A DNA stretch of 64,000 nt, taken from NCBI GenBank assembly GCA_026391555.1, contig JAPLEB010000054.1, forward strand, positions 38,094 to 102,093, read 5' to 3'. The notes beneath the pieces were generated by a model, which had not been told where the DNA came from, searched no databases, and was given only the letters and a program-made list of their open reading frames with translations. The translations under genes and the position numbers were made by a program. The stretch's first letter is position 1, and every line of letters begins with the position of its first letter. Source of the stretch: Bacteroidia bacterium (GTDB taxonomy: Bacteria; Bacteroidota; Bacteroidia; Bacteroidales; VadinHA17). Positions 25,647 to 34,451 of this stretch are shown here, piece by piece.

Positions 25647-26855
25647 ATGAAAATATTAGTTCTTAACTGCGGAAGTTCATCAATAAAATATCAACTTATT
25701 GATATGAATTCCAGTATTGTTCTTGCGAAGGGTATAGTTGAAAAAATAGGATTGAAAGGATCGTTTTTAAAAAATGAGAGATTCGATGGGGATAAGGTAA
25801 AACTTGAGGGAGAGATACTTGACCATCAAAGCGGTATTGAATATATTCTTGGTTTGATGATAAGTAAAAAAAGAGGAGTAATTAAAGGATTGAATGAAAT
25901 AGATGCCATTGGTCACCGCGTTGTTCATGGAGGTGAAACTTTCCATGGAAGTTGCTATCTCGATGATATAACTATTAAAGGAATTGAAGATTGCGCCGAC
26001 CTTGCTCCACTTCATAACCCGGCAAACCTTAAGGGAATTTATGCAATGAAAATGCTGCTCCCTGAAGTGCCACAGGTTGGGGTTTTTGATACCTCTTTTC
26101 ATCAGACTATGCCTGATTATTCATTCATGTATGCCCTGCCTTATTCTTTATATAAAAAATATGGGATTCGTCGTTATGGTTTCCATGGAACAAGTCATAG
26201 TTATGTATCTAAAAGAGCATGCGAAATCTTAAATTTAGATTATAATACTCAAAAAATTATTACCTGCCATTTGGGTAATGGTGCGTCAATTACTGCTATC
26301 AATAAGGGTAAATCAATGGATACATCAATGGGTCTTACACCCGTTGAAGGTCTGATTATGGGTACCAGGTCAGGGGATATTGATGCCGGAGCGCTTACAT
26401 TGATTATGGAAAAGGAAGAAATAGATCATTCTTCCCTGAATACACTGCTAAATAAGCACAGTGGCTTATTGGGAATCTCCGGGATATCATCTGATATGAG
26501 AGAGATTGAATCAGCTGCCGCCAGGGGAGACGAACGCGCTGCTCTTTCAGTTAAAATGTTTGATTATCGTGTAAAAAAATATATCGGAGCGTATGCTGCA
26601 GCAATGGGTGGTGTTCATATAGTGGTTTTTACGGGTGGAATAGGTGAGAATGGTTGGGAAACAAGAGAAAATATTTGCTCCGACCTTGAGTTTCTTGGTA
26701 TTGAGCTTGACAAAAACAAAAATACAGGAGTTCGGAGTAAAGAAACGGTCATCAGTAAGGATGGATCACTTGTTACAGTAATTGTTGTCCCAACAAATGA
26801 AGAGCTTGTTATTGCATCAGATACACGTTATATTGTTGAACATCACACAGTTTAA
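25647..26855 (+). CDS. ackA: Acetate kinase
   Basis: AckA makes acetate and ATP from acetyl phosphate and ADP. The 402-residue ASKHA-fold protein begins ILVLNCGSSSIKYQLID. It carries GHRVVHGGETFHG, PQVGVFDTSFHQTMP, YGFHGTSHSYVS, HLGNGASITAINKGKSMDTS, GTRSGDIDAG and VFTGGIGENGWETRE, all acetate-kinase signatures. It is the third gene of the fermentation operon, after pta and the hydroxyacyl-CoA dehydrogenase, and precedes ptb by 25 bp. Confidence 0.96.
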   Translation: MKILVLNCGSSSIKYQLIDMNSSIVLAKGIVEKIGLKGSFLKNERFDGDKVKLEGEILDHQSGIEYILGLMISKKRGVIKGLNEIDAIGHRVVHGGETFHGSCYLDDITIKGIEDCADLAPLHNPANLKGIYAMKMLLPEVPQVGVFDTSFHQTMPDYSFMYALPYSLYKKYGIRRYGFHGTSHSYVSKRACEILNLDYNTQKIITCHLGNGASITAINKGKSMDTSMGLTPVEGLIMGTRSGDIDAGALTLIMEKEEIDHSSLNTLLNKHSGLLGISGISSDMREIESAAARGDERAALSVKMFDYRVKKYIGAYAAAMGGVHIVVFTGGIGENGWETRENICSDLEFLGIELDKNKNTGVRSKETVISKDGSLVTVIVVPTNEELVIASDTRYIVEHHTV

Positions 26856-26880
26856 ACACTAACCTTATAATTACAATTCA

Positions 26881-27783
26881 ATGGTGTTAAAGAACCTTAA
26901 TGACCTGAAAAGTTTAGTTGAAGGAGGACCCAGGAAGAAGCTCGTTCTGGCAGCCGCACAGGATCAACATTCATTGGGCGCTGTTGTCAGAGCATGGAAA
27001 GACAATATTATTGAACCAATATTTATCGGTGATAAAGAGGGAATACAGAATATTTGTGCATCAAATAATTACGATATTACCGGTCTCAGGATAATTCATG
27101 AACCCGACACGGAAATGTCAGTCGAAATGGCCGTTAGGATGGTTAGTAGTAAACAGGCTGATATTCTTATGAAGGGAAAGGTTGGTTCATCAACCCTTCT
27201 TAAATGTGTTCTTAATAAGGAATGGGGATTGAGAACAGGTAATTTGCTCTCCCATTTTGCTCTTTTCGAAGTTGAGACATATCATAAAGTGATCGCTGTT
27301 ACCGATGTGGCCATGAATATTGCTCCAAATTTGCAGGAAAAAATAGCGATTGTGAACAATGCCGTAGCATGTCTTAATAAACTTGGATATTCTATGCCCA
27401 AAGTTGCAGTACTGGGCGCTGTCGAAATGGTCAATGAGAACATGGAAGCTACCCTTCATGCTGCCCTTCTCTCAAAGATGAATCAACGCGACCAGATCAA
27501 AAATTGTATAATAGATGGCCCTCTCGCATTCGATAATGCCGTCAGCCTTGAAAGTGCACAACATAAAGGAATCAGAAGTGAGGTTGCCGGTGATACTGAT
27601 CTTTTACTGATGCCCGACATTGAAGTAGGTAATGTTTTATACAAATCACTTGTTTTCTTTGCAAAAGCAAAAGTTGCTTCTATAATTCTTGGTGCCCTGG
27701 TTCCTATCGTGCTGACATCAAGATCCGATTCAGAACAGGCAAAATTCGATAGCATACTTTTATCAGCGGCAGCCAGTAAATAG
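26881..27783 (+). CDS. ptb: Phosphate butyryltransferase family protein (copy 1)
   Basis: Ptb converts butyryl-CoA or a branched-chain acyl-CoA to the acyl phosphate. The 300-residue protein has LVLAAAQDQHSLGAV, DILMKGKVGSSTLLKCVLNKEWGLRTG, DVAMNIAPNLQEK, CIIDGPLAFDNAVS and DLLLMPDIEVGNVLYKSLVFFA. These fit the phosphate acetyl/butyryl transferase family. A second, clearly diverged copy follows 7 bp later. With buk downstream, substrate-level ATP formation from C4 or C5 acyl-CoA is the expected role. Chain-length preference cannot be read from sequence. Confidence 0.88.
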   Translation: MVLKNLNDLKSLVEGGPRKKLVLAAAQDQHSLGAVVRAWKDNIIEPIFIGDKEGIQNICASNNYDITGLRIIHEPDTEMSVEMAVRMVSSKQADILMKGKVGSSTLLKCVLNKEWGLRTGNLLSHFALFEVETYHKVIAVTDVAMNIAPNLQEKIAIVNNAVACLNKLGYSMPKVAVLGAVEMVNENMEATLHAALLSKMNQRDQIKNCIIDGPLAFDNAVSLESAQHKGIRSEVAGDTDLLLMPDIEVGNVLYKSLVFFAKAKVASIILGALVPIVLTSRSDSEQAKFDSILLSAAASK

Positions 27784-27790
27784 CAAAATT

Positions 27791-28693
27791 ATGATTAGAT
27801 CCCTCGACCAGATGGAGGAAAAGGTACTGTCGCTTAATAAAAAGCGCCGGATTGCTGTTGCATGGGCACAGGACACTAATACTATTGTAGCTATTCATAA
27901 GGCTGTCATTAAAGGATTTGCTGAAGCGATAATGATTGGAAAATCAGCCGAAATCATTAATACCTGTAAAACTGAAGGAATTGATGAAAAACTCTTTACC
28001 ATTATTAACGTAGATAATGAGAACAGAGCCTCTTTGGAAGCTGTCAGGTTAGCAAAAAAGGGTGATGCCGATATCGTTATGAAAGGTCTTATAGGAACTG
28101 ATAAGTTTCTCAGGGCAGTAATGGATAAGGAAAATGGTTTGATGCTCCCAAATGCTGTGCTGAGCTATGTGGGCGCCATGGAAATACCGTCCTATCATAA
28201 ACTGCTGTTTATTACTGATCCGGCTGTTATTCCATTTCCTGACCTCGATCAGAAGATTTCCATGGCTGGTTATGCAATCGAGATGGCACGTAAATTTGGA
28301 GTTAAAAAACCTAAAATTGCACTAATTGGCGCTTCTGAAAAAATGAGCCGGCATTTCAAAAATTCTGTCGATTACTCAATAATGTGCAAGATGGCCGATC
28401 GCGGTCAGATAAAAAACTGTATTATGGATGGCCCGCTTGATCTCTTTTTGGCCTGTGATAAAAAAAGTGTCGAAATTAAAGGAGTTGAAACACCCGTTAA
28501 CGGTGATGCTGATATCCTGCTATTCCCTTCGCTGGAATCCTGTAACCCCTTCTATAAGGGACTTATGCTTTTTGCAAAGGGAGAATTAGCCGGACTGATC
28601 AGGGGAACAGAAAAACCTGTTATTGTAATGTCAAGAAGTGAAAGCGAAAAATCCAAGTATTTCTGTATTGCATTATCTTGTTTGATGGTGTAG
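27791..28693 (+). CDS. ptb: Phosphate butyryltransferase family protein (copy 2)
   Basis: This is also 300 residues, with the same landmarks as copy 1: IAVAWAQDTNTIVAI, ADIVMKGLIGTDKFLRAVMDKENGLM, DPAVIPFPDLDQK, CIMDGPLDLFLACDKKS and DILLFPSLESCNPFYKGLMLFA. The catalytic-region scaffold is shared, but most other residues differ, so the duplication is old and the two may prefer different acyl-CoAs (for example butyryl versus isobutyryl/isovaleryl) or form a hetero-oligomer. The last codons precede buk by about 45 bp; the ORF track's overlap with buk comes from a wrong buk start. Confidence 0.86.
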   Translation: MIRSLDQMEEKVLSLNKKRRIAVAWAQDTNTIVAIHKAVIKGFAEAIMIGKSAEIINTCKTEGIDEKLFTIINVDNENRASLEAVRLAKKGDADIVMKGLIGTDKFLRAVMDKENGLMLPNAVLSYVGAMEIPSYHKLLFITDPAVIPFPDLDQKISMAGYAIEMARKFGVKKPKIALIGASEKMSRHFKNSVDYSIMCKMADRGQIKNCIMDGPLDLFLACDKKSVEIKGVETPVNGDADILLFPSLESCNPFYKGLMLFAKGELAGLIRGTEKPVIVMSRSESEKSKYFCIALSCLMV

Positions 28694-28737
28694 TTTCATC
28701 TTATCAGGAAAATACAACTTGTAACACCATTTTACTT

Positions 28738-29814
28738 ATGGCGAAACGACTAATTCTGGCAATCAACCCAGGATCAACATCTACCAAATTTTCTCTATAT
28801 GAAGAGGAAAACCTGGTTTTTGAAAAGACCCTGAGACATACTTCTGAAGAACTTTCAGGCTATGAAAATATTACTGATCAGTTTCATTTCAGAAAAGACC
28901 TCATAATGAATGAGTTGTTCGAAAGGAAAACAGATTTTGCAGCCATTGCAGCTGTTGTCGGTCGCGGTGGCTTGGTAAAATCCATAGAATCAGGCATATA
29001 TACGGTTAATCAAAAAATGAAGGATGACCTGAAAGCCGGGGTTTCAGGTCAGCATGCCAGTAACCTTGGTGGACTTATTGCGGATGATATTGCTTCTTCT
29101 TTACCTGAAGCAAATGCATATATTGTTGATCCGGTTGTCGTGGATGAACTTCAATCTATTGCCAGAATTTCAGGGCACCCGGAGATTGAAAGGAAATCTA
29201 TTTTTCACGCCCTGAACCAGAAAGCTGTTGCACGTGTTTATGCCGCCTCAATTGGCAGGAAATATGAAGATTTAAACCTTGTTGTTGCCCACATGGGTGG
29301 AGGGGTGAGTGTTGGAGCACATAAAAACGGCAGGGTAATTGATGTGAATAATGCCCTTCATGGTGATGGTCCCTTTACTCCTGAACGCACAGGGGGATTA
29401 CCTTCCGGACAACTTGTTGATCTCTGCTTCAGCGAAAAATTCTCTCATTCTGAACTTAAGTCAATGATTACCGGGAGAGGAGGAATGGTGGCGTACCTCG
29501 GCACTAATAATTTTAAGGAGGTATGTAGAATGGCAGAAAACGGAGACAAGAAAGCTCTGCTGATAAGAGATGCAGCTTCCTACCAGATTGGAAAAGAGAT
29601 AGGAGCAATGGCAGCAGTTTTAAATGGACAGGTAGATGCAATAATTCTTACCGGAGGAATGGCGTATCAGGAGACAAATATTAAAAGTATCAAATCGATG
29701 GTTGATTTTATTGCAGAAGTCGTTGTCTATCCGGGTGAAGATGAAATGAAAGCGCTTGCATTTAATGGCCTGCTTGCCCTGAATGAGAAAATCGAGATCA
29801 AAATCTATTCGTAG
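28738..29814 (+). CDS. buk: Butyrate kinase
   Basis: Buk transfers the phosphate of butyryl or branched-chain acyl phosphate to ADP. I start it at ATG 28738, giving MAKRLILAINPGSTSTKFSLYEEE and 358 residues, the usual family length; the longer ORF start overlaps ptb. Motifs: GRGGLVKSIESGIYTVN, ARISGHPEIERKSIFHALNQKAVAR, VAHMGGGVSVGAHKNGRVIDVNNALHGDGPFTPERTGGLP, and AIILTGGMAYQE. It closes the operon and converges on an SDR gene with no clear terminator in the 11-bp gap. Confidence 0.94.
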   Translation: MAKRLILAINPGSTSTKFSLYEEENLVFEKTLRHTSEELSGYENITDQFHFRKDLIMNELFERKTDFAAIAAVVGRGGLVKSIESGIYTVNQKMKDDLKAGVSGQHASNLGGLIADDIASSLPEANAYIVDPVVVDELQSIARISGHPEIERKSIFHALNQKAVARVYAASIGRKYEDLNLVVAHMGGGVSVGAHKNGRVIDVNNALHGDGPFTPERTGGLPSGQLVDLCFSEKFSHSELKSMITGRGGMVAYLGTNNFKEVCRMAENGDKKALLIRDAASYQIGKEIGAMAAVLNGQVDAIILTGGMAYQETNIKSIKSMVDFIAEVVVYPGEDEMKALAFNGLLALNEKIEIKIYS

Positions 29815-29825
29815 AGAAGTTAAGG

Positions 29826-30515
29826 TTAAGGATTATTTAATGCAACAGGTATTACCTTCCCATTCATGAATTTGTGTCCATTCAGAGCAAAACCGCAAAT
29901 AAATTCTGCCATTTCTTTTGATGTAACAGGAGCTATATAGCCGGGAAAAACTTCCTCAAGCATCTCTGTTTGTACAGCGCCCAGCGCCAGGCAGTTCACA
30001 CAGATTCCTGATTCCTTGAATTCTGCCGCCAGACACTCTGAAAGACAGGATAATGCAGCTTTAGATGCACTGTAAAATGAGAGTCCTTTATACTTTGCAC
30101 TACCCTGAAAACCTCCCATACTGGAAATATTTACAATATGAGATCCCTCTGGCATTAGTGGTTTTATAATCCGGATAGCTGAAGCAGGTCCAAAGAAGTT
30201 TGTTTCCATCATCAACCTGGCATAACTGTTTGCAATCTCCATAAATTCTTTTGCAACAAGCAAACCTGCTATATTTATAAGGATGTCAACTCTCTTAAAA
30301 TGACTGTAAACCGTGTCTCTGAACGATTCAATCTGTGTATCAAAAACTGACAGGTCTAAAGGCAGTATGTAAACATTTTTAAACCGGGATGAAAGCCATT
30401 TCAGAGCCTTTTCATTCCTTCCGGTCACAAGAATTTGGTTACTAATATCTTGCGCCAGATAAAGAACAACCTCTTTTCCAATACCCCGGGTTCCACCGTT
30501 AACTATAATATTCAT
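29826..30515 (-). CDS. Short-chain dehydrogenase/reductase (SDR) family protein
   Basis: A 229-residue classical SDR. It has the cofactor loop NGGTRGIGKEV at the N-terminus, NIAGLL in place of NNAG, the catalytic Ser in NISSMGG, and YSASKAAL with the catalytic Tyr and Lys. The C-terminus (FALNGHKFMNGKVIPV) is standard. The substrate cannot be assigned; it could be a sugar, lipid or cofactor ketone. It is monocistronic and points toward the fermentation operon. Confidence 0.82.
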   Translation of the reverse strand: MNIIVNGGTRGIGKEVVLYLAQDISNQILVTGRNEKALKWLSSRFKNVYILPLDLSVFDTQIESFRDTVYSHFKRVDILINIAGLLVAKEFMEIANSYARLMMETNFFGPASAIRIIKPLMPEGSHIVNISSMGGFQGSAKYKGLSFYSASKAALSCLSECLAAEFKESGICVNCLALGAVQTEMLEEVFPGYIAPVTSKEMAEFICGFALNGHKFMNGKVIPVALNNP

Positions 30516-30790
30516 TTCAATTAGTAATTGCTATACTCAGATACTATCTTTAAAAAAATGTTTACTAAGATATTAAATAATTGGATACTAATCTGTACAT
30601 AAAGTGAGCTAAAATTTTAAGTTTTTACTTAAACCTTATAATATTGTTATTAACTACTCCCCTTATACTTCCGACTTCGAGCTTCCGTCTTCCAATTCAT
30701 TCCTTAAAAAGATTGAATGTGGAATATATTAATAAATGCATTTTTTCGTTTATTTGTAATGTTCATTTGTAACGTTTCAAATTTGTAAAT

Positions 30791-31387
30791 ATGACCCTCA
30801 AATTAAATGGAACTTTTTTCATGCGCCTTACACGGAATATGATCTTTATTACACTGATATTGTTTACATTAGCTCCTGTCTTATGCGGCCAGAAAACCAG
30901 GGAAGAACCGCCTCCATTCAGAGAGAGATTATTCTTTGGCGGAAATTTCGGGTTGCAGTTTGGAACTATTACCGATATTCAGGTCTCCCCGATTATTGGA
31001 TTGTGGGTATTGCCCCGAATAGCTGTTGCAGTAGGACCCGACTATAGATTCTATAAAGACCCGGTTGACCGGACCAATATTTTCGGAGGGAAAGGATATT
31101 TACAATTTGTTGTTATTCAGGATATTAATTCAGTAATTCCTGTTGGAGTTCATACAGGAGTTTTTCTTCATTTAGAAGATGAACTGCTAAGCCTCGAGTC
31201 TTCCGTCTGGAAAAACCCCCCTATAACTTCTGAACGGTTTAATTTAAATACTGTTCTTGCCGGTGGAGGAATCAGTCAGCAGATAGGCAGGAGAGCTTCT
31301 CTGAATATCATGGTTTTATGGGCTTTAAATGATTCAGGTTATGGAGTTTATAGTAATCCGGAAATAAGAGTCAGTTTTAATTTTTAA
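30791..31387 (+). CDS. Putative outer-membrane beta-barrel-like protein
   Basis: A 198-residue protein with an N-terminal signal peptide (NMIFITLILFTLAPVLCGQ). Alternating amphipathic stretches rich in Gly and aromatics follow (LFFGGNFGLQFGTITDIQVSPIIGLWV, IAVAVGPDYRFYKD). The C-terminus NPEIRVSFNF ends in Phe, as outer-membrane barrels do. I know no specific family. An alternative start at 30821 (MRLTRNMIF) would give a cleaner signal peptide. The upstream gap has three TTTGTAA motifs. Confidence 0.65.
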   Translation: MTLKLNGTFFMRLTRNMIFITLILFTLAPVLCGQKTREEPPPFRERLFFGGNFGLQFGTITDIQVSPIIGLWVLPRIAVAVGPDYRFYKDPVDRTNIFGGKGYLQFVVIQDINSVIPVGVHTGVFLHLEDELLSLESSVWKNPPITSERFNLNTVLAGGGISQQIGRRASLNIMVLWALNDSGYGVYSNPEIRVSFNF

Positions 31388-31515
31388 TTGGTTCCAACAA
31401 GCTGTCTTGATTGTACCAATCTGTTCTATAATTATTCTGAAAATTATTATTTTATTATTTACCTGCAGGTAATTTAAATTATATTGGCCCCGGTTTAAAA
31501 AAAAATGAAATTGAA

Positions 31516-32052
31516 ATGAAAATTGAAAAGAATAAAATGGTTTCTCTTATTTATGAATTGAGGGAAAATGATCCGGAAGGCAGAATAATTGAATCTCTGG
31601 ATGAGAATAAGCCTCTTGCATTTATCTTTGGCACCGGCAAATTACTTCCGGCTTTTGAATCAAACATCAATTCATTGATTAAAGGAGATATCTTCAGGTT
31701 CACCATGGATTCTGAAATGGCTTATGGGGAAAAAAGGGAAGAGATGATAGTCAACGTTCCGATTGCTGTTTTTGAAACAGATGGAAAACTAAATGAAGAC
31801 ATTTGTCAGGTAGGGAATGATGTCCCGATGATGGATACAGAGGGTAACCCTTTGAATGGCATAATAAACGAAATAGCAGACACTTACGTTAAGATGGATT
31901 TTAACCACCCTATGGCTGGTCTTGATCTGTTCTTTTCAGGTAAAATAATTGATGTTCGGGATGCTGCTATTGAAGAAATAGCCGGGATGAATCATTCATG
32001 TTCTTCCTGTGGCAATATTAGTGAAAATGGGTGCCCCGGTTCTTGTAGTTAA
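31516..32052 (+). CDS. SlyD-like FKBP-type peptidyl-prolyl cis-trans isomerase
   Basis: A 178-residue cytoplasmic isomerase/chaperone. The FKBP half-domains (KMVSLIYELRENDPEGRIIES, FIFGTGKLLPAFESNINSLIKGD, MAYGEKREEM) flank an insert-in-flap chaperone segment. FNHPMAGLDLFFSGKIIDVRDA is the SlyD hallmark. The tail HSCSSCGNISENGCPGSCS carries five Cys and a His, reminiscent of SlyD metal-binding tails used in nickel handling. Such a tail in this organism could link to hydrogenase maturation, but that is an inference. Confidence 0.87.
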   Translation: MKIEKNKMVSLIYELRENDPEGRIIESLDENKPLAFIFGTGKLLPAFESNINSLIKGDIFRFTMDSEMAYGEKREEMIVNVPIAVFETDGKLNEDICQVGNDVPMMDTEGNPLNGIINEIADTYVKMDFNHPMAGLDLFFSGKIIDVRDAAIEEIAGMNHSCSSCGNISENGCPGSCS

Positions 32053-32076
32053 TAAACTGGTTATCAGGATATAATA

Positions 32077-33312
32077 TTAAACTTTAAGATTTTCTCCTTC
32101 TGATTTTGCGATTATCACCGCACAGCAGGTGTCACCATAAACATTGATGGTGGTCCGGAACATATCCAGAATACGGTCTACAGCAAGGATAAGACCAATA
32201 CCCTCAAGAGGAAGTCCTACGGCTTCCAGAACTACGGTCATCATAACCAATCCAGCCATAGGAATCCCAGCCGATCCAATAGCGGCAAGAAGCGCGGTGA
32301 AGATAACAATTACCTGTTGTCCGAAAGTAAGATCAATTCCATAAGCCTGGGCAATAAATATTACTGCAACACATTCATAAAGAGCTGTACCATTCATGTT
32401 TACGGTTGCACCAAGTGGTAAAGTAAAACTGGCAATCTTGTTTGAAACACCATCTTCAACCTCAACAGCTTTCATCGTCAGAGGAAGAGTTGCATTTGAC
32501 GATGATGTTGAAAAGGCAGTTAATAGAGGTGTTGCCATGTTTTTCATATGTTTTACCGGATTTGCCCTTCCGAGCAGCTTTACTGACAGAGGAAGGGTAA
32601 CAAGGCCATGAATAATCAAACCGAGTAAAACTGTTATGAAGTAAAGTCCTAACCTGCTGATAACTTCACTGATCTCATTTCCCATCTGAATCTGCCGGGC
32701 TATTACCATGGCAGTAATACTAAATATACCCAAAGGGGTAAACCTGATGATAAAAAGAGTGATTTTCATTATAACATCAAGTGCAGCATTCAAAACGTCA
32801 GTAATCATGATACGCGGTTTTTCATTCACTTTTGTAATAAAAAACCCGAATAAAATGGCAAAGAAGATTATTGAAAGCATCTGTCCCTTCATCAGGGATT
32901 CGAAAATATTTGTCGGGACGATCTTTATCAGGGTTTGTCCGAAACTGTCTGAAACTGCCGAAATATTTTCAACCGGCACTTTAAAGCCAAGTTCAGCGCC
33001 AACCCCTGGTTTAATGGTAATGACAAGTATAAAACCAGTAATTATTGCTGCAAGTGTTGATATAATATAATAGCTCATTGTTTTCAACCCAAGTCTGCCA
33101 AGGTTACCACCGCTTCCTACACTCGCAACGCCTGTTGTTATTGAGCAAAAAATAAGTGGAACAATTATCATATTAAGGGCACGTAGAAAAATTTCTCCTA
33201 TCCAATTTGTGTAAATTGTTGTATCAGGTAAAAAATATCCGAAGAACCCACCTGCAACAAGAGTTATAATAATTTGGTAATGAAGCGGAATTGAAAATCC
33301 TGGTCTGGTCAT
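32077..33312 (-). CDS. Dicarboxylate/amino acid:cation symporter (DAACS, GltP/DctA family)
   Basis: A 411-residue membrane protein with about eight hydrophobic helices and the two re-entrant loop signatures of the family: the serine-rich FSTSSSNATLPLTMKAVE and PLGATVNMNGTALYECVAVIFIAQ with its NMNGT sodium/substrate motif. IMAVDRILDMFRTTINVYGDTCCAVI is the typical C-terminal helix. It imports glutamate, aspartate or C4-dicarboxylates with sodium or protons. No neighbouring gene narrows the substrate. It converges on the FKBP gene. Confidence 0.9.
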   Translation of the reverse strand: MTRPGFSIPLHYQIIITLVAGGFFGYFLPDTTIYTNWIGEIFLRALNMIIVPLIFCSITTGVASVGSGGNLGRLGLKTMSYYIISTLAAIITGFILVITIKPGVGAELGFKVPVENISAVSDSFGQTLIKIVPTNIFESLMKGQMLSIIFFAILFGFFITKVNEKPRIMITDVLNAALDVIMKITLFIIRFTPLGIFSITAMVIARQIQMGNEISEVISRLGLYFITVLLGLIIHGLVTLPLSVKLLGRANPVKHMKNMATPLLTAFSTSSSNATLPLTMKAVEVEDGVSNKIASFTLPLGATVNMNGTALYECVAVIFIAQAYGIDLTFGQQVIVIFTALLAAIGSAGIPMAGLVMMTVVLEAVGLPLEGIGLILAVDRILDMFRTTINVYGDTCCAVIIAKSEGENLKV

Positions 33313-33933
33313 ACAATAAATATTTTATCGCGATAAAGAAAATTAATCTTTAGGATAATTCCTGTTAAATCAATAATTATTTTATTACAGGGTAAAAAAT
33401 TAAAGCTCCACATGATTGAATAATTGAACAGGAGTGATAGGATAGGCCGGAATTTTCAATATTGCAGAAAACTAAATATCGTAATACAATCATACAGTAT
33501 ATTTAGGTTTACATTTGTAACCTATCATAATTCGCAATATTAATTACATTTGTAATCGTTTTTATGACAGAATCATGTTACAAGACTAAATATTTATTGT
33601 TTAATTGTAGTAATAGTTTTAAAAATCATTAAATCAATACTATAAGTCTAATTAATTAATGTCTTTATCAACTATATTCATATAAAACCGATCTTAAAGG
33701 ACCTGCAATGTTTAGAAAATACTATTAAAACACAGCATGCCAATCTATTATGAATCTAACCTGCTATAGAACTTTATATAATAACTTCATGTAATCATCA
33801 TAATATCAATTATATATACTTTTAATCAAAGTAACTGAAAATTGCAATTGATTGTGTAATTACACATGTAACCTATTAATGTTACAGATGGCAACTTATA
33901 ATTGTTTACATTTGTAATACTAATTATTTTGAT
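33313..33933. other. 620-bp gene-free AT-rich region before the XRE regulator
   Basis: No ORF with coding character and no RNA gene is visible. It is the shared upstream region of the divergent symporter and XRE regulator genes. It contains four TTACA-N2-TGTAA palindromes, two near the symporter and two near the regulator, with about 300 bp of featureless AT-rich sequence between them. Confidence 0.6.
33509..33917. promoter_or_regulatory. Array of four TTACA-N2-TGTAA palindromes (candidate operators overlapping promoters)
   Basis: Sites lie at 33509-33520, 33544-33555, 33860-33871 and 33906-33917. Three read TTACATTTGTAA and one TTACACATGTAA. The last site ends 16 bp before the XRE regulator start and contains TACATTTG, a perfect Bacteroidota -7 box, so a bound repressor would cover the promoter. 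Autoregulation by the neighbouring XRE protein is the simplest idea; repeated promoters is the other. Confidence 0.5.
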
Positions 33934-34371
33934 ATGAAAGAACGGTTACTTGAATTCCTAAAATCAGAAAACAAATCTTCGGCACAACTTGCGGAAGAAA
34001 TAGGTGTTCAGCCTTCCGGTATCTCCCATATACTCTCCGGAAGGAATAATCCAAGCCTGGATTTTGTATTGAAAATGCTTGAAAAATATCAATACCTTTC
34101 AACAGATTGGCTGTTATTCGGAAAAGGATCTATGTATAAAGACATTAAGATGCAGTCTCTGTTTGGCGAAAACAGCAGTTTAGAACTGGATGACGCTTCG
34201 AAACTTCTTAAAAATGTGCCACAGAAACCGGAAATTGAGTTTCAGAATGTCAGAAAAGATGGACAAATGAAGGATTCTGAGGTTCCAACTAATAATAGCA
34301 CCTCATTAGTTGAGAAAATTGTCTGGTTCTACGATAATAATAGTTTTGAGGAATACTTTCCCAGCCACTGA
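33934..34371 (+). CDS. XRE-family HTH transcriptional regulator
   Basis: A 145-residue protein whose first 55 residues form a Cro/C1-type helix-turn-helix (SSAQLAEEIGVQPSGISHILSGRNNPSLDFVLKMLEKY). A short WLLFGKGSMYKD linker common in Bacteroidota regulators follows, then a polar, probably flexible C-terminus without a peptidase or ligand-binding signature. The TTACA-N2-TGTAA site over its own putative promoter suggests autoregulation. Targets are unknown. Confidence 0.82.
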   Translation: MKERLLEFLKSENKSSAQLAEEIGVQPSGISHILSGRNNPSLDFVLKMLEKYQYLSTDWLLFGKGSMYKDIKMQSLFGENSSLELDDASKLLKNVPQKPEIEFQNVRKDGQMKDSEVPTNNSTSLVEKIVWFYDNNSFEEYFPSH

Positions 34372-34426
34372 TACCTCATCAGACCATTAAAATCAATAAT
34401 ATTATCGTGAAATCAGTCATTAAAAT

Positions 34427-34434
34427 TATCTTTG
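34427..34434 (+). promoter_or_regulatory. Candidate -7 box for pyrK-pyrD
   Basis: TATCTTTG fits TAnnTTTG 18 bp before the pyrK start. No clear -33 element is seen. Confidence 0.35.
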
Positions 34435-34451
34435 TGATAAACGCAATGTAG

